Notes: generated from the letters alone by a model not told the origin. Shown: positions 24,683 through 33,956, numbered from the stretch's first letter. The stretch is DNA of 64,000 bases from AP-15 sp963733945 (GCA_963733945.1 CAVTFD010000033.1:170766-234765); one strand, 5' to 3'. A program made the numbers and translations.

Positions 24683-25513
24683 CTAATCCCCCCGTTCGAG
24701 GATGGCGTTGAAGAGTTCGGTGCGGCGCTCTTCGAGATTGCGGGCGGAATTGCGAAACATCGCCTGCCAATCGTCGCCGAGGATCAGATGGGTCCCGAGC
24801 GGCGGGGGTGCTGTGGCCGAGCTGCGCGCGCGCCTTGCGGCTGATTTCAAGGCCTCCGCGGTCGTATCCTGCCAGGTCACGACCCGGAAGCCGGCGGCTT
24901 CGAGCTTTGCTCGGGTGACGTCAGCGGAGAACAGAAAACTGATGGCCGGCTCGCGCGCCCACTGTACCGGAAAGTGCGGGTCGCCACCGGGACCAGCGGC
25001 GACTTCCTGCAAAGCGAGCCGTCCGCCCGGTTTGAGCACGCGCCGCATCTCGCCGTAAAGACGGTCGCGGTCGGCGATGTTCATCGCCGCATTCTGCGAC
25101 CAGACGGCATCGAAGCTCGCCTCGGCGAACGGCAGGTCGAGGGCATTGCCCTGGCGGTAGTCGACTTTCCCGAGCAGCCCGGTGCGGCGGGTCAGCATGT
25201 CGGCGACCCGGACGAACTCGGCGGTCAGATCGACCCCACTGACCCGCACACCATAGCGCCAGGCCAGAAAGCGCGACGGCCCGCCCAGGCCGGAGCCGAC
25301 ATCGAGCACGCGCTCGGCGCCGGTCAGCCCGAGAAGCTCGGCGAGCCGGATCGTCGCCGGCCGCTGGCCGCCGTGGAACTCGTCGACCGGGGCGAGATCG
25401 TCCGGGGTCAGATGGTCGATGTCTTTGCCCATCCCTTGCAGCGCGGCAAGGATCATCGCGCCGAGATCGCGGCTCGCGTAATGGTCTTCGACCGGGTTGG
25501 GGATCGTTGTCAT
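24683..25513 (-). CDS. SAM-dependent methyltransferase, class I (tocopherol/sarcosine-methyltransferase-like)
   Basis: 276 aa. The Rossmann-fold motif I is VLDVGSGLGGPSRFLA (about residues 70-86), followed by SGVDLTAEFV, the NALDLPFAEASFDAVWSQNA segment that includes motif II, and LKPGGRLALQEV as motif III. This pattern is common to gamma-tocopherol and glycine/sarcosine methyltransferases; the acceptor here is unknown. The ATG at 25513 has GGAGAGG just upstream and is preferred to the TTG at 25525. A 100-base copy of its 3' end is stranded at 21400-21520. It follows vapBC on the same strand after a 21-base gap. Confidence 0.88.
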   Translation of the reverse strand: MTTIPNPVEDHYASRDLGAMILAALQGMGKDIDHLTPDDLAPVDEFHGGQRPATIRLAELLGLTGAERVLDVGSGLGGPSRFLAWRYGVRVSGVDLTAEFVRVADMLTRRTGLLGKVDYRQGNALDLPFAEASFDAVWSQNAAMNIADRDRLYGEMRRVLKPGGRLALQEVAAGPGGDPHFPVQWAREPAISFLFSADVTRAKLEAAGFRVVTWQDTTAEALKSAARRARSSATAPPPLGTHLILGDDWQAMFRNSARNLEERRTELFNAILERGD

Positions 25514-25534
25514 CGGCCTCTCCAAATTCTCGGC

Positions 25535-25966
25535 TCAGCTTGCCTGCGGCACATTGACGGCTATGCCCATTTCCCGGGCGGCGGCCGCCAAGTGCCGATC
25601 GAGCGTGATCAGGGTCGCATCGAGACGCCGGGCAATCGCCAGATGCAGGGCGTCCGGCGCTCGGAGCCCGAGATCGAAGCGCCGCACATACACATCGGCG
25701 AGGCGAACATCCGCGGCGTGGATTTCCGCCGGTCTGGTCATCGCTGCTCGCCAAACGTCGAAATCGGACAAGCAGACTGTCCCGTCGACCGCCTGCAGGC
25801 GCCCAGTGCGAACAAGCCGCGACAGCGCCGACACCACTTCCACGGCGGCGAAATCGCTTACCCACGGCTCCTGCTGAACGGTCGCGATAAAAGCGTCCAC
25901 CACGACGCTCCCCGGTTCTTTGACCAGGATCGGAAGCACAACGCTGGCGTCGAGATAACAGGTCAA
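25535..25966 (-). CDS. vapC: VapC-type toxin, PIN-domain ribonuclease
   Basis: 143 aa, one PIN domain. Acidic residues expected in the active site are visible: Asp in CYLDASVV, Glu in AAVEVVSALS, Asp in APDALHLAIA and Asp in ITLDRHLAAA. VapC toxins cleave tRNA or rRNA when freed from the antitoxin. The start overlaps the vapB stop by four bases. It forms a type II toxin-antitoxin operon at the edge of the accessory region. Confidence 0.9.
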   Translation of the reverse strand: MTCYLDASVVLPILVKEPGSVVVDAFIATVQQEPWVSDFAAVEVVSALSRLVRTGRLQAVDGTVCLSDFDVWRAAMTRPAEIHAADVRLADVYVRRFDLGLRAPDALHLAIARRLDATLITLDRHLAAAAREMGIAVNVPQAS

Positions 25967-26211
25967 TGATCGTCGGTCTCATATAGCAGATCCAAAATCT
26001 CAACCGATGTCAGGCCAACGCCCGGACGGGCGTCGCGGCGCGCTCGCAACCATTCATATGTGCCGCGGGGCGGCGCCGGCGGGGGTTGCACCGGCCTTAG
26101 CTCGGCGACCGGCTTGCCGTGCCGCGTGATGACGACTTCCTCGCCCTGCAGCGCGCGGTCGATCAGCTTGGGCAGGGTGTTTTTGGCCTCGGCAACACTG
26201 TAGGCGGTCAC
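25963..26211 (-). CDS. vapB: VapB-type antitoxin, Phd/YefM family
   Basis: 82 aa. The N-terminal Phd/YefM DNA-binding fold is evident in YSVAEAKNTLPKLIDRAL, then GEEVVITRHGKPVAELRPV; the C-terminal tail (EWLRARRDARPGVG...) should wrap around VapC. It starts from a GTG at 26209-26211. It probably represses its own promoter through the palindrome at 26234-26249. Confidence 0.88.
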   Translation of the reverse strand: MTAYSVAEAKNTLPKLIDRALQGEEVVITRHGKPVAELRPVQPPPAPPRGTYEWLRARRDARPGVGLTSVEILDLLYETDDH

Positions 26212-26233
26212 GTTAGGCTCCGTTTTGCAATAC

Positions 26234-26249
26234 GGCTATACATATAGCC
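26234..26249. promoter_or_regulatory. palindromic operator candidate of vapBC
   Basis: GGCTAT-ACAT-ATAGCC is a perfect inverted repeat 22 bases before the vapB start, in a locally AT-rich stretch that should contain the promoter. Phd/VapB antitoxins bind such palindromes. It also lies between vapB and the divergent M81 gene. Confidence 0.5.
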
Positions 26250-26307
26250 ATAATTGCTGGGTACGTCGAGAAGGGGCATAACCTCTCGAGGTCATGGAGG
26301 TCCAAAG

Positions 26308-27801
26308 ATGCGCCTGCTGATCGCGATGATGAAGCACGAGACGAATACCTTTTCGCCGGTGCCGACGCCGCTTGCGCGGTTTGGGCACGGGCCGGGGCCG
26401 CTTTACGGCGAGGCGGCGATCCGCGCCTACCGCGGGACCGGCACCGGCCTCGGCGCCTATCTCGATCTGGCCGCACGCGAGGGGGCTGAGATCGTATTGC
26501 CGATCGCCGCCGGGGCCTCGCCGAGCGGCCCGGTCGAAGACGCCGCCTATGCCGAGATCACCGATCGGATTTGCGCGGCGGCGGCAGCGGGCGGGTTCGA
26601 CGGCATCATGCTCGACCTGCACGGCGCGATGGTCACGCAGAGCCTCGAAGATGGCGAGGGACAGTTCCTGAAGCGGCTGCGCGCAATCGACCCGGCGACC
26701 CCGATCGCGGTCTCGCTCGACATGCACGCCAACCTATACGACGAGATCATCGCCAACGCGACCGTGGTTACCGGCTACCGCACCTATCCGCACATCGACA
26801 CTTACGAGACGGCGTGGCTCGCCGGCGAAATCCTGTTGCGGGCGATCCGCGGCGAGGTCCGGCCGGTCATGGCCTGGGGCAACGTGCCGATGCTGCCGCA
26901 TGTCATGCGGCAGGGGACCGACGACCATCCGAACAAGGAATTGCAGCATCGCTGCGCGGCGATGACTGCCGAGGGCGCTCTGGCGGCGAGCCTCTTCACC
27001 GGCTTTCCGCATGCCGACATCACCAATGCCGGGCTCAGCGCCGTGGTGGTGACCGACGGCGACCGCGAGCTTGCCGAGAGGTTGCGCGACGAATTGCTGG
27101 ACTGGGCCTGGGTCGAGCGCGAGGCGTTCGTCTACCAGATCGAGCCGCTGGCGCAATCGGTCGCCCGCGCCAAGGCGATGCCGGCCCCACCGGCGGGCGA
27201 AGGGCCGGTCGTATTGCTCGACCATTACGACAATTGCGCCTCGGGCGGCACGATGGACACGACCGTCGTATTGGCCGAAATCCTGCGCCAGGGTCTCGAA
27301 GACGTAGCCGCCTTTGCGATCTACGACCCCGAAGCGGTGCAGCAGGCGATCGCCGCCGGCATCGGCACGCGAGTGACCTTGACGATCGGCGGCAAGATCG
27401 CGATGCCGGCGATCCCGGCCGAAAGTCCGCCGCTGAGTGCGACCGGGACGGTCAAGATGATTTCAGCCGGCCGTTACAAAAATCGCGGGCCGATGGCGCG
27501 CGGGGTGCAGATGGAGATGGGCCCGTCGGTGGTGCTGGACACCGGCGCGGTCGAGATCGTGCTGATCTCACGCCATGTCGAGCCGTCCGATCTAAATTGT
27601 TTGCTTAGTCTCGGCATCGACCCGATGCAAAAGCGCTACGTGATGCTTAAGAGCCGCATCCATTGGCGCGCCGGCCTCGGCAAGTTGGCCAGGGCGGTCG
27701 TCGACTGCGCCGGGGTCGGGGTGTGCACCTCGGATTACGGCCAGCTCGATTTCAAGAAAGTCAGGCGGCCGATCTACCCCCTCGACCTGCCTAACCGATA
27801 G
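26308..27801 (+). CDS. M81 family metallopeptidase (MlrC-like)
   Basis: 497 aa. The N-terminus MRLLIAMMKHETNTFSPV is the family signature, with metal ligands in DGIMLDLHGAMV and VSLDMHANLYD, TYPHIDTYETA, and the C-terminal MlrC domain (LDHYDNCASGGTMD, RHVEPSD). Microcystinase C hydrolyses linear peptides; most homologues in soil bacteria have unknown substrates. The ATG at 26308 has GGAGG seven bases upstream. It begins a run of plus-strand catabolic genes. Confidence 0.9.
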   Translation: MRLLIAMMKHETNTFSPVPTPLARFGHGPGPLYGEAAIRAYRGTGTGLGAYLDLAAREGAEIVLPIAAGASPSGPVEDAAYAEITDRICAAAAAGGFDGIMLDLHGAMVTQSLEDGEGQFLKRLRAIDPATPIAVSLDMHANLYDEIIANATVVTGYRTYPHIDTYETAWLAGEILLRAIRGEVRPVMAWGNVPMLPHVMRQGTDDHPNKELQHRCAAMTAEGALAASLFTGFPHADITNAGLSAVVVTDGDRELAERLRDELLDWAWVEREAFVYQIEPLAQSVARAKAMPAPPAGEGPVVLLDHYDNCASGGTMDTTVVLAEILRQGLEDVAAFAIYDPEAVQQAIAAGIGTRVTLTIGGKIAMPAIPAESPPLSATGTVKMISAGRYKNRGPMARGVQMEMGPSVVLDTGAVEIVLISRHVEPSDLNCLLSLGIDPMQKRYVMLKSRIHWRAGLGKLARAVVDCAGVGVCTSDYGQLDFKKVRRPIYPLDLPNR

Positions 27802-27803
27802 GA

Positions 27804-28031
27804 CTATCGCGAGCGCCCGGGGCCGTAGCGGCGAGCAGCCGGGACCGTCATCCAGCCGTTCTTCTCCGGCCGCTGGCGGCCTTCCGGAGCGTCGGGCAGC
27901 TTCCGCTCGCCTCGGCCGGGGCCGTCATCACCGAGAAGATTTTGTTTCGAAGCTTGTTCGCGCTCGCGGCGCAGCTCAGCAAGGCGTGCATGAATCGTCG
28001 TGAAATCATCGGCAGCGCGGGGTCGGGTCAC
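27804..28031 (-). CDS. small charged hypothetical protein
   Basis: 75 aa from a GTG with a strong GGAGG four bases upstream on the minus strand. It begins MTRPRAADDFTTIHARLAEL and is rich in Arg, Glu and Pro, with an amphipathic helix followed by a disordered tail. Small proteins of this pattern occur in many alphaproteobacteria without known function. It is convergent with the M81 gene and divergent from the aminotransferase gene, where it fills most of the 500-base gap. The longer frame extending to 28610 overlaps the aminotransferase and is rejected. Confidence 0.55.
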   Translation of the reverse strand: MTRPRAADDFTTIHARLAELRREREQASKQNLLGDDGPGRGERKLPDAPEGRQRPEKNGWMTVPAARRYGPGRSR

Positions 28032-28307
28032 GTTTCCTCCTGGGATTTTGGCTTGCTGCCGCTGGGCTCGGCAGGCTCGTTCGATACCGCCGATTAAGGC
28101 GCGCGCATGCTTGCCAGGGGACAGCCCTCCGATCAAGCGAAAACGAAGGGTGGGAAGATTTTGCGTTAACAAAATCTCCGCTGGCCCGACGCGGGAATTT
28201 CGGCAGGAGCTGGACCCCAACACGACGTCAGGCCAACGGCGCGGTTGTCGCGGCAAGGCCGGCGCGGTAAGGGTGTCGGCAAGGGGCACGCGCTTCAGGA
28301 GCACGAC

Positions 28308-29657
28308 ATGGACGGCACCACCCAGCTGATCGAAACCGACCGGCGCTACCTGGTTCACCCGCTGCACCATCCGGACGATCACCGGCAGCCGCTGGTCATT
28401 GTCGAGGGCAAGGGCGCGATGCTTCGCGATGCGGACGGCCGCGAATACATCGACAGCCTGTCGGGCCTGTGGAACGTCAATGTCGGTCACGGACGCGGCG
28501 AGCTGGCCGACGCCGCCGCGGCGCAGATGCGCCGCATCGCCTTCGCCTCGGCCTATATCGGCCAGACCAACGAGCCGGCGGTGCGGCTCAGCGAAAAGAT
28601 CGTGAGCCACGCCTACGCGAATTCTTCCGCCGTCTATTTCACGACCGCCGGCGCCGAATCCAACGAATCAGCATTCAAATTCGCGCGCTATTACTGGAAG
28701 ATCAAAGACAAACCGACAAAGACCAAGATTATCTCGCGCATCCACGCCTATCACGGGGTGACGATGGCGGCGATGAGCGCCACCGGCATGGCCGCCTACC
28801 ACAAAATGTTCGGACCCTTGGTCCCGGGCTTTATCCAGGTGACGCCGCCTTACGCTTATCGCTGGCCCGGCAACGAAGATCCGGGGATCGGGGCAGCCGA
28901 GGCGGTCGAAAAGGCGATCCTCGCCGAGGGACCGGATTCCGTAGCGGCGGTGATCGCCGAGCCGGTCATGGGCGCAGGCGGGGTGATCGTGCCGCCGCCG
29001 AGTTATTTCCCGGCCCTGCGCGAGATCTGCGACCGCCACGATGTGTTGCTGATCGCCGACGAGGTCATCACCGGCTTCGGCCGCACCGGCCGATGGTTCG
29101 CGCTCGGCCATTGGGGGGTCGAGCCCGATCTGGTCTCCTTCGCCAAGGGGGTGACGAGCGGGTATCTGCCATTGGGCGGTGTGATCGCGTCGAAACGCGT
29201 GCACGAGGCGATCGAAAGCGCGCCGGCGGACCGCAAATTCATGCACGCGGCGACCTATTCCGGCCATCCGGTATGCTGCGCGGTGGGGTTGCGCAATGTC
29301 GAGATCATCGAGAGCGAGGGGCTGGTCGAGCGCGCCGCGGTGATCGGCAAGAGGCTGCTGGCGGGCGTTGAAGGGCTGCGTGATCTGCCGGCGGTCGGCG
29401 ATGTGCGCGGGCTCGGCATGATGTGCGGGATCGAACTGGTATCCGATCGCGGCAGCAAGGCGCCGGCGCTCGGGCTGGGGGCCCGCATCACCCGAGAAGC
29501 ACTGGCGCGCGGGTTGTTGCTGCGGGTTCGGGCGGGCAGCGCCGATCCGGTGATCGGCGACACGATCTGCCTCGCGCCGCCGCTGATGACTCCGACCGAG
29601 ACCCTCGACCGCATCCCCGAAATCCTGCGCGCCGCGATCACCGCCGCAACTAAATAA
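28308..29657 (+). CDS. class III aminotransferase (omega-transaminase)
   Basis: 449 aa, fold-type I PLP enzyme. Landmarks are YIDSLSGLWNVNVGHGR, the phosphate-binding TTAGAESNESAFKFAR, the Asp in LLIADEVITGFGRTG that holds the pyridine nitrogen, and the Schiff-base Lys in SFAKGVTSGYLPLGG. Such enzymes move amino groups between omega-amines or beta-alanine and pyruvate. AGGAG precedes the ATG at 28308 by six bases; the upstream frame extension from 28245 is not conserved sequence. The substrate is not evident from context. Confidence 0.9.
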   Translation: MDGTTQLIETDRRYLVHPLHHPDDHRQPLVIVEGKGAMLRDADGREYIDSLSGLWNVNVGHGRGELADAAAAQMRRIAFASAYIGQTNEPAVRLSEKIVSHAYANSSAVYFTTAGAESNESAFKFARYYWKIKDKPTKTKIISRIHAYHGVTMAAMSATGMAAYHKMFGPLVPGFIQVTPPYAYRWPGNEDPGIGAAEAVEKAILAEGPDSVAAVIAEPVMGAGGVIVPPPSYFPALREICDRHDVLLIADEVITGFGRTGRWFALGHWGVEPDLVSFAKGVTSGYLPLGGVIASKRVHEAIESAPADRKFMHAATYSGHPVCCAVGLRNVEIIESEGLVERAAVIGKRLLAGVEGLRDLPAVGDVRGLGMMCGIELVSDRGSKAPALGLGARITREALARGLLLRVRAGSADPVIGDTICLAPPLMTPTETLDRIPEILRAAITAATK

Positions 29658-29817
29658 CTAATTCACCACGCCCGCGCCGGCCGTGCGTTTCTTTCTGTCG
29701 GTCGTGCTTGGCTGTGTGCTGCCGATCCGCTTCACCGGCCGCCTTTAGCTGATTGATCAGCTCCGGCGGCAGGGCATCGATCCCAGTCGTCTTCCGCGAG
29801 GAGCGGTTGACGAGATC

Positions 29818-30030
29818 GTGCGGGAGTGTGTCGCGTCGGTACGGCGTCTCGCTGAATGGGACCATGAATGGTGGCGCGGTGAGAAAACGATCGAACTGAT
29901 CGAGCTCGACGCCGCGATGGTCGCCTATATCCTGGACCCTCACGTAGGGCCGGATGCGGGCATGGAAGATCTGGCCGAGCCACTGCGTGCGCTGCTAGCT
30001 CGCCACGGGGTCAATTTTCCTGAGCCGTAA
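29818..30030 (+). CDS. hypothetical small protein or gene fragment
   Basis: 70 aa from a GTG; the frame is open back to 29749 without another good start. It reads CVASVRRLAEWDHEWWRGEK and ends ARHGVNFPEP, acidic and helical with no motif I know. It could be a fragment of a larger lost gene. No clear ribosome site. Confidence 0.35.
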   Translation: MRECVASVRRLAEWDHEWWRGEKTIELIELDAAMVAYILDPHVGPDAGMEDLAEPLRALLARHGVNFPEP

Positions 30031-30206
30031 CAACATCTCTTAACGAGACGCGGAGGGATTTAGAGCCCGCAAACCACTCAACGAATTTGTGAGGAGGGTT
30101 TATTGGCCGAAATGGGAGGCATATTATGACGACCGTGTGTATGGGTAAGGGCGACGCCCGCCTGGACAGGTTTCGCCCACCTATATTGACGGAGCAGAAT
30201 GCAAAA

Positions 30207-30524
30207 ATGAGATTGGAGCAATGGGGCGCTCTGGCTGCAATCTTCACCTTTGTAGGAGCCATTTTGACCGGCCTCGGTCATTTCGTCCAAAGGTATTGGC
30301 GCCGCATACGAATCGAACGCTATTTGCTCAGAGTAAGACGCGACAATCCCGACGCAGACGCCATGCGTCTTCGCCGGTTCGTCGGCCAGTTGGCCGTCGA
30401 GATGGGGATGACATCAGATCAGGTTTATGATGCTACAAAATCAAGCAAACGGCTTGAGCGAGGGCGCAACAATTCACGTGATGAGAGCATTTGGTTTAGT
30501 GCCAAGCCCGATCAACTAAAATAA
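30207..30524 (+). CDS. small single-pass membrane protein, unknown
   Basis: 105 aa from ATG 30207 (the frame is open from 30126). One membrane helix (WGALAAIFTFVGAILTGLGH, residues 5-24) is followed by a basic RYWRRIRIERYLLRVRR and a region resembling a short winged or helical DNA-binding segment (RRFVGQLAVEMGMTSDQVYD). Local DNA is AT-richer than its neighbours. The topology resembles small proteins found in accessory islands, but no function can be assigned. Confidence 0.5.
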   Translation: MRLEQWGALAAIFTFVGAILTGLGHFVQRYWRRIRIERYLLRVRRDNPDADAMRLRRFVGQLAVEMGMTSDQVYDATKSSKRLERGRNNSRDESIWFSAKPDQLK

Positions 30525-30611
30525 CATTAGTTATGTCCGCTGCTACATCATGATGCAATATACCACAATGACCATTGTGCTTTACTTTCCAACCTCTGGG
30601 GTAGATTTTTG

Positions 30612-31760
30612 ATGCGCTCCCCCACGATCGGCGTTGTCATCGAGGGCGCAACCGGGCGGCTCGGCACCACGCAGCACCTGAAGGCGCTGCTGGCGATCCG
30701 CGGCGAGGGTGGGCTATTGCTCGGCAATGGCGACCGCCTGGTGCCCGAGCCGGTGCTGCTGGGCCGCAACCCCGAAAAGCTCGCGGCGCTTGCCGCGGCG
30801 AGCGGGGGCCTAAGATGGAGCACCGATCGCGATGCCTGCCTCGCCGACACAGAGACCTTGATCTATTTCGACGCAACCGCGACCGGCGGACGGCCGGAGC
30901 GCCTCGCGGCCGCGATCGCCGCCGGCAAGCATGTCTATACCGAAAAGCCGGTTGCGGAGACCTTAGAGCAAGCCCTGTCGCTGGCTCGGCAAGCCCAGAG
31001 CGCCGGCGTCAAAAACGGGGTCGTCCAGGACAAGTTGCTCCTGCCCGGCTTCAAAAAGCTCCGCAGGCTGTATGACGCCGACTATTTCGGCCGGGTTCTG
31101 TCGATCCGCCTCGATTTCGGCTGGTGGGTGTTCAACGGGGAGCTTTACCCGTCGCAACGTCCGAGCTGGAATTACCAGCGCGCGGCCGGCGGCGGGCTGA
31201 TCCTCGATATGTTCGCGCATTGGCGCTACATTTTCGACCGGCTGCTGGGACCGATCAAAGCAGTGTCGTGCCGGGCGATCACAGTGCAACCGCATCGTAC
31301 CGACGAGGCCGGCAAACCCTACGATGTCGATGTCGAGGACCACGCCTTCGCGATCTTCGAATTGGCCGGCGGGGCGATCGCGCAGATCAGCTCGTCCTGG
31401 GCGAGCCGGGTCAAACGCGACGACCTCCTACAGATCCAGGTCGACGGCGCCAAGGGCTCGGCTGTGTGCGGCCTCCATCGCTGCTTTATCCAGCCGTTGG
31501 TCGCGACGCCGCGGCCGTTTTTCGACCCCGAGCGGCCTCAAAGCGCGGTGTTCGGCGACGAATGGCTGGAGATGCCGGATGTCGAGCCGTTCAAGAACAG
31601 CTATCGCGAGGGTTGGGAATTGTTTCTGCGCCATGTCGTCGAGGACATGCCGTTCCCGTCGCCGCTGGTCGAAGGCGCCAAAGGCGTTCAGCTTGCCGAA
31701 GCCTGCCACCAGAGCGACCGCGAACGGCGCTGGATCGACCTGCTGCCGCTGACCCTCTGA
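30612..31760 (+). CDS. Gfo/Idh/MocA family oxidoreductase
   Basis: 382 aa. The N-terminal Rossmann fold has the nucleotide-binding GATGRLG (residues 10-17), LIYFDATATGGR and the hallmark AGKHVYTEKPVAETL, whose Lys is catalytic in the family. The C-terminal alpha/beta domain carries GGGLILDMFAHWRYIFD. It is an NAD(P)-dependent dehydrogenase acting on sugar-like or cyclitol substrates; the compound is unknown. The TTG at 30609 directly precedes the chosen ATG. The next gene, an LLM oxidoreductase, follows within 90 bases. Confidence 0.88.
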   Translation: MRSPTIGVVIEGATGRLGTTQHLKALLAIRGEGGLLLGNGDRLVPEPVLLGRNPEKLAALAAASGGLRWSTDRDACLADTETLIYFDATATGGRPERLAAAIAAGKHVYTEKPVAETLEQALSLARQAQSAGVKNGVVQDKLLLPGFKKLRRLYDADYFGRVLSIRLDFGWWVFNGELYPSQRPSWNYQRAAGGGLILDMFAHWRYIFDRLLGPIKAVSCRAITVQPHRTDEAGKPYDVDVEDHAFAIFELAGGAIAQISSSWASRVKRDDLLQIQVDGAKGSAVCGLHRCFIQPLVATPRPFFDPERPQSAVFGDEWLEMPDVEPFKNSYREGWELFLRHVVEDMPFPSPLVEGAKGVQLAEACHQSDRERRWIDLLPLTL

Positions 31761-31847
31761 CCTGACGGCCGAAGATCGAGCGGACTGGACGCCGCTCGGT
31801 TTGCGACTCACATTGATAGTGCGCGCATTTGCATGAAGGGGTTGGCG

Positions 31848-32729
31848 ATGGAACTGGGGAAACTCGGCGTTTGGGTGTCGATGGACGGGATGACCTCAGC
31901 GGCATGCGCGGCCTTTGCCAAGCGGGTCGAAGAATGGGGATACGGCGCCTTGTGGATGCCCGAAAGCCGCGGGCGCGACGCCTTGGTGCTGTCCTCGTGG
32001 CTCCTCGCTAATACGCAAAAGCTGATCGTCGCAACCGGGATCGCCAACATTTACGCCCGCGACCCGATGGCGATGGCGAATGGCCAGCGCACGCTCGCCG
32101 AACAATCGGGCGGCCGGTTTCTGCTTGGCGTCGGCGTGTCGCACCGCCCAATGGTCGAGGGACTGCGCGGCCACACCTACGGCAAGCCAGTCGCGACGAT
32201 GCGCGCCTATCTCAATGCGATGCGCGAAGCGCCCTATCAGGCGGCGCCGCCGGCCGAGATGCCGCGCACGGTGGTTGCGGCATTGGGCCCAAGAATGATG
32301 GCGCTGTCGGGCGAGCTGGCCGATGGGGCGCATCCCTACAATTCGATCCCGGCGCATACCGCCGAAGCGCGAAAAATTCTTGGCCCCGGCAAGATCCTGG
32401 CGCCCGAAGTCTGGGTCTTGCTCGAAACCGACCCGGCGACCGCGCGCCGCGCCGCGCGCGAGGCCCTGTCTCGCTACCTGCAGCTAGAGAATTACGTCAA
32501 TGCCTGGCGCGGCCAGGGCTTTGCCGAGGCCGATCTTGCCGGCGGCGGCTCCGACCGCTTTATCGACGCGATCGTCGCTTGGGGCGACGAGGCCGCGATC
32601 CGCGCCCGCATCCAACAGCATTGGGACGCCGGCGCCGACCATGTCTGCATTCAGCCGATCGGCCCGCAGGGCTCGCGTCAAATCGATGAAGGAGTCCTAG
32701 AGCTGCTGGCGCCGGCGCGACGACCTTGA
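31848..32729 (+). CDS. LLM class flavin-dependent oxidoreductase (TIGR03620-like)
   Basis: 293 aa. Luciferase-like (beta/alpha)8 fold: MELGKLGVWVSMDGMT at the N-terminus, GYGALWMPESRGRDAL, the GRFLLGVGVSHRPMVEG loop and GAHPYNSIPAHTAEAR. The family uses F420 or FMN for hydride transfer. ATG 31848 is favoured by AAGGGG eight bases before it; ATG 31833 is possible. It may be co-transcribed with the preceding dehydrogenase. Substrate unknown. Confidence 0.85.
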   Translation: MELGKLGVWVSMDGMTSAACAAFAKRVEEWGYGALWMPESRGRDALVLSSWLLANTQKLIVATGIANIYARDPMAMANGQRTLAEQSGGRFLLGVGVSHRPMVEGLRGHTYGKPVATMRAYLNAMREAPYQAAPPAEMPRTVVAALGPRMMALSGELADGAHPYNSIPAHTAEARKILGPGKILAPEVWVLLETDPATARRAAREALSRYLQLENYVNAWRGQGFAEADLAGGGSDRFIDAIVAWGDEAAIRARIQQHWDAGADHVCIQPIGPQGSRQIDEGVLELLAPARRP

Positions 32730-32820
32730 CGGACTCGGGTGCTCGACCGACATTGTTCGCGCCGATCTCGGGAAATTTCGTCGGCGCTCGCGCCGGCCCG
32801 CGTCGTGAGGACGATTGGCC

Positions 32821-33213
32821 ATGTATTCACAAACCACCCGATCGATCATCGTCACGGTCAAACCGTTCTACCTGGAGGACCAATCGTCCCCGGCTGAAGA
32901 CCACTATGTATGGGCCTATCACGTGCGCATCGAGAACCAGGGTGAGGAGACGGTCCAGCTGCGCAGCCGGCATTGGAAGATCACCGATGGCCGAGGCCAA
33001 GTGCAGGAAGTGCGCGGTCCCGGCGTCGTCGGCGAGCAGCCGGTGCTAGGCCCAGGCGAAAGCTTTGAATACACCAGTGGCACCCCACTGCCGACGCCGT
33101 CGGGCATCATGGTCGGCACCTACCAGATGGAAACCCGCGGCGGGGAGAGCTTCTCTATCCGGATTCCCGCATTTTCGCTCGACAGCCCGCATCAGCCGGT
33201 TCGGCTCAACTGA
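32821..33213 (+). CDS. apaG: ApaG protein
   Basis: 130 aa. The start YSQTTRSIIVTVKPFYLEDQ and the core YHVRIENQGEETVQLRSRHW, VRGPGVVGEQPVLGPGE and YTSGTPLPTPSGIMVGTYQM are diagnostic of ApaG, an FN3-like beta protein linked to Co/Mg homeostasis phenotypes in enterobacteria, of uncertain biochemical role. Start chosen at the ATG (32821) matching the family; a TTG is six bases earlier. It precedes folE by 64 bases. Confidence 0.96.
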   Translation: MYSQTTRSIIVTVKPFYLEDQSSPAEDHYVWAYHVRIENQGEETVQLRSRHWKITDGRGQVQEVRGPGVVGEQPVLGPGESFEYTSGTPLPTPSGIMVGTYQMETRGGESFSIRIPAFSLDSPHQPVRLN

Positions 33214-33277
33214 CCTCGGGCCGCGGGGTACCCGCGCGCGTTCCGCCGAGATCCCTCAACAGAAAAAGAGAAAATTG

Positions 33278-33937
33278 ATGTCGCAAATTCTCGCTCCGTC
33301 GTTGTCGACGCCGCGAAGCCATTCCGGGCGGCCGGTCGCCGAGCCGCGACCAAGCCGCGCCGAGGCAGAGGAGGCGGTCCGCACCCTGATCCGCTGGGCC
33401 GGCGACGATCCGGAACGCGAGGGGTTGCTCGGCACCCCGGACCGCATCGTGCGCGCCTATCAGGAGTTCTTTAGCGGCTACGACGAGGACCCGGTGGCGT
33501 TGCTGAATCGCACCTTCGAGCAGACCGACGGCTATGACGAAATCGTCGTGCTGAAGGACATCCGTTTCGAGTCGCATTGCGAGCACCATATTGCTCCGAT
33601 CATCGGCAAGGTCCATGTCGCCTATCTGCCGAACAATCGCGTGGTCGGCATCTCGAAATTGGCGCGGCTCGTCGACGTCTACGCCAAGCGATTGCAGATC
33701 CAGGAAAAGATGACCTCGCAAATCGCCAACACCCTCGACGAGGTGTTGCAGCCCAAGGGGGTCGCCGTCGTCATCGAAGCGGCGCACCAATGCATGACCA
33801 CCCGTGGCGTGCACAAGCCCGGCGTCACCATGGTCACGAGCCGCATGCTCGGCGCCTTTCGCGACGACCCGTCGAGCCGGCGCGAGGTACTGGCGATGAT
33901 CGGCACGCCCGGCGGCGTCCAGCTGCCGAACGTCTGA
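33278..33937 (+). CDS. folE: GTP cyclohydrolase I
   Basis: 219 aa. Makes dihydroneopterin triphosphate from GTP, the first step of folate synthesis. Zinc ligands are visible: Cys and His in ESHCEHHIAPIIGKVHVAY and Cys in AAHQCMTTRGVHKPG. The N-terminal 35 residues are a variable extension. The start ATG 33278 has only a weak AAGAGA upstream; the longer frame overlaps apaG and is rejected. It lies between apaG and argE in the same orientation. Confidence 0.97.
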   Translation: MSQILAPSLSTPRSHSGRPVAEPRPSRAEAEEAVRTLIRWAGDDPEREGLLGTPDRIVRAYQEFFSGYDEDPVALLNRTFEQTDGYDEIVVLKDIRFESHCEHHIAPIIGKVHVAYLPNNRVVGISKLARLVDVYAKRLQIQEKMTSQIANTLDEVLQPKGVAVVIEAAHQCMTTRGVHKPGVTMVTSRMLGAFRDDPSSRREVLAMIGTPGGVQLPNV

Positions 33938-33956
33938 TCCCGACCGGCGACGAAAG

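Noticed and set aside
24056..24770. 237-codon minus-strand frame over the IS4-type element
   Set aside because: It spans the element ends and target duplication and is antisense to the recognisable transposase.
27804..28610. 268-codon minus-strand frame into the aminotransferase gene
   Set aside because: The upstream part is antisense to a firmly identified gene; a GTG at 28031 with a strong ribosome site gives a shorter, credible product.
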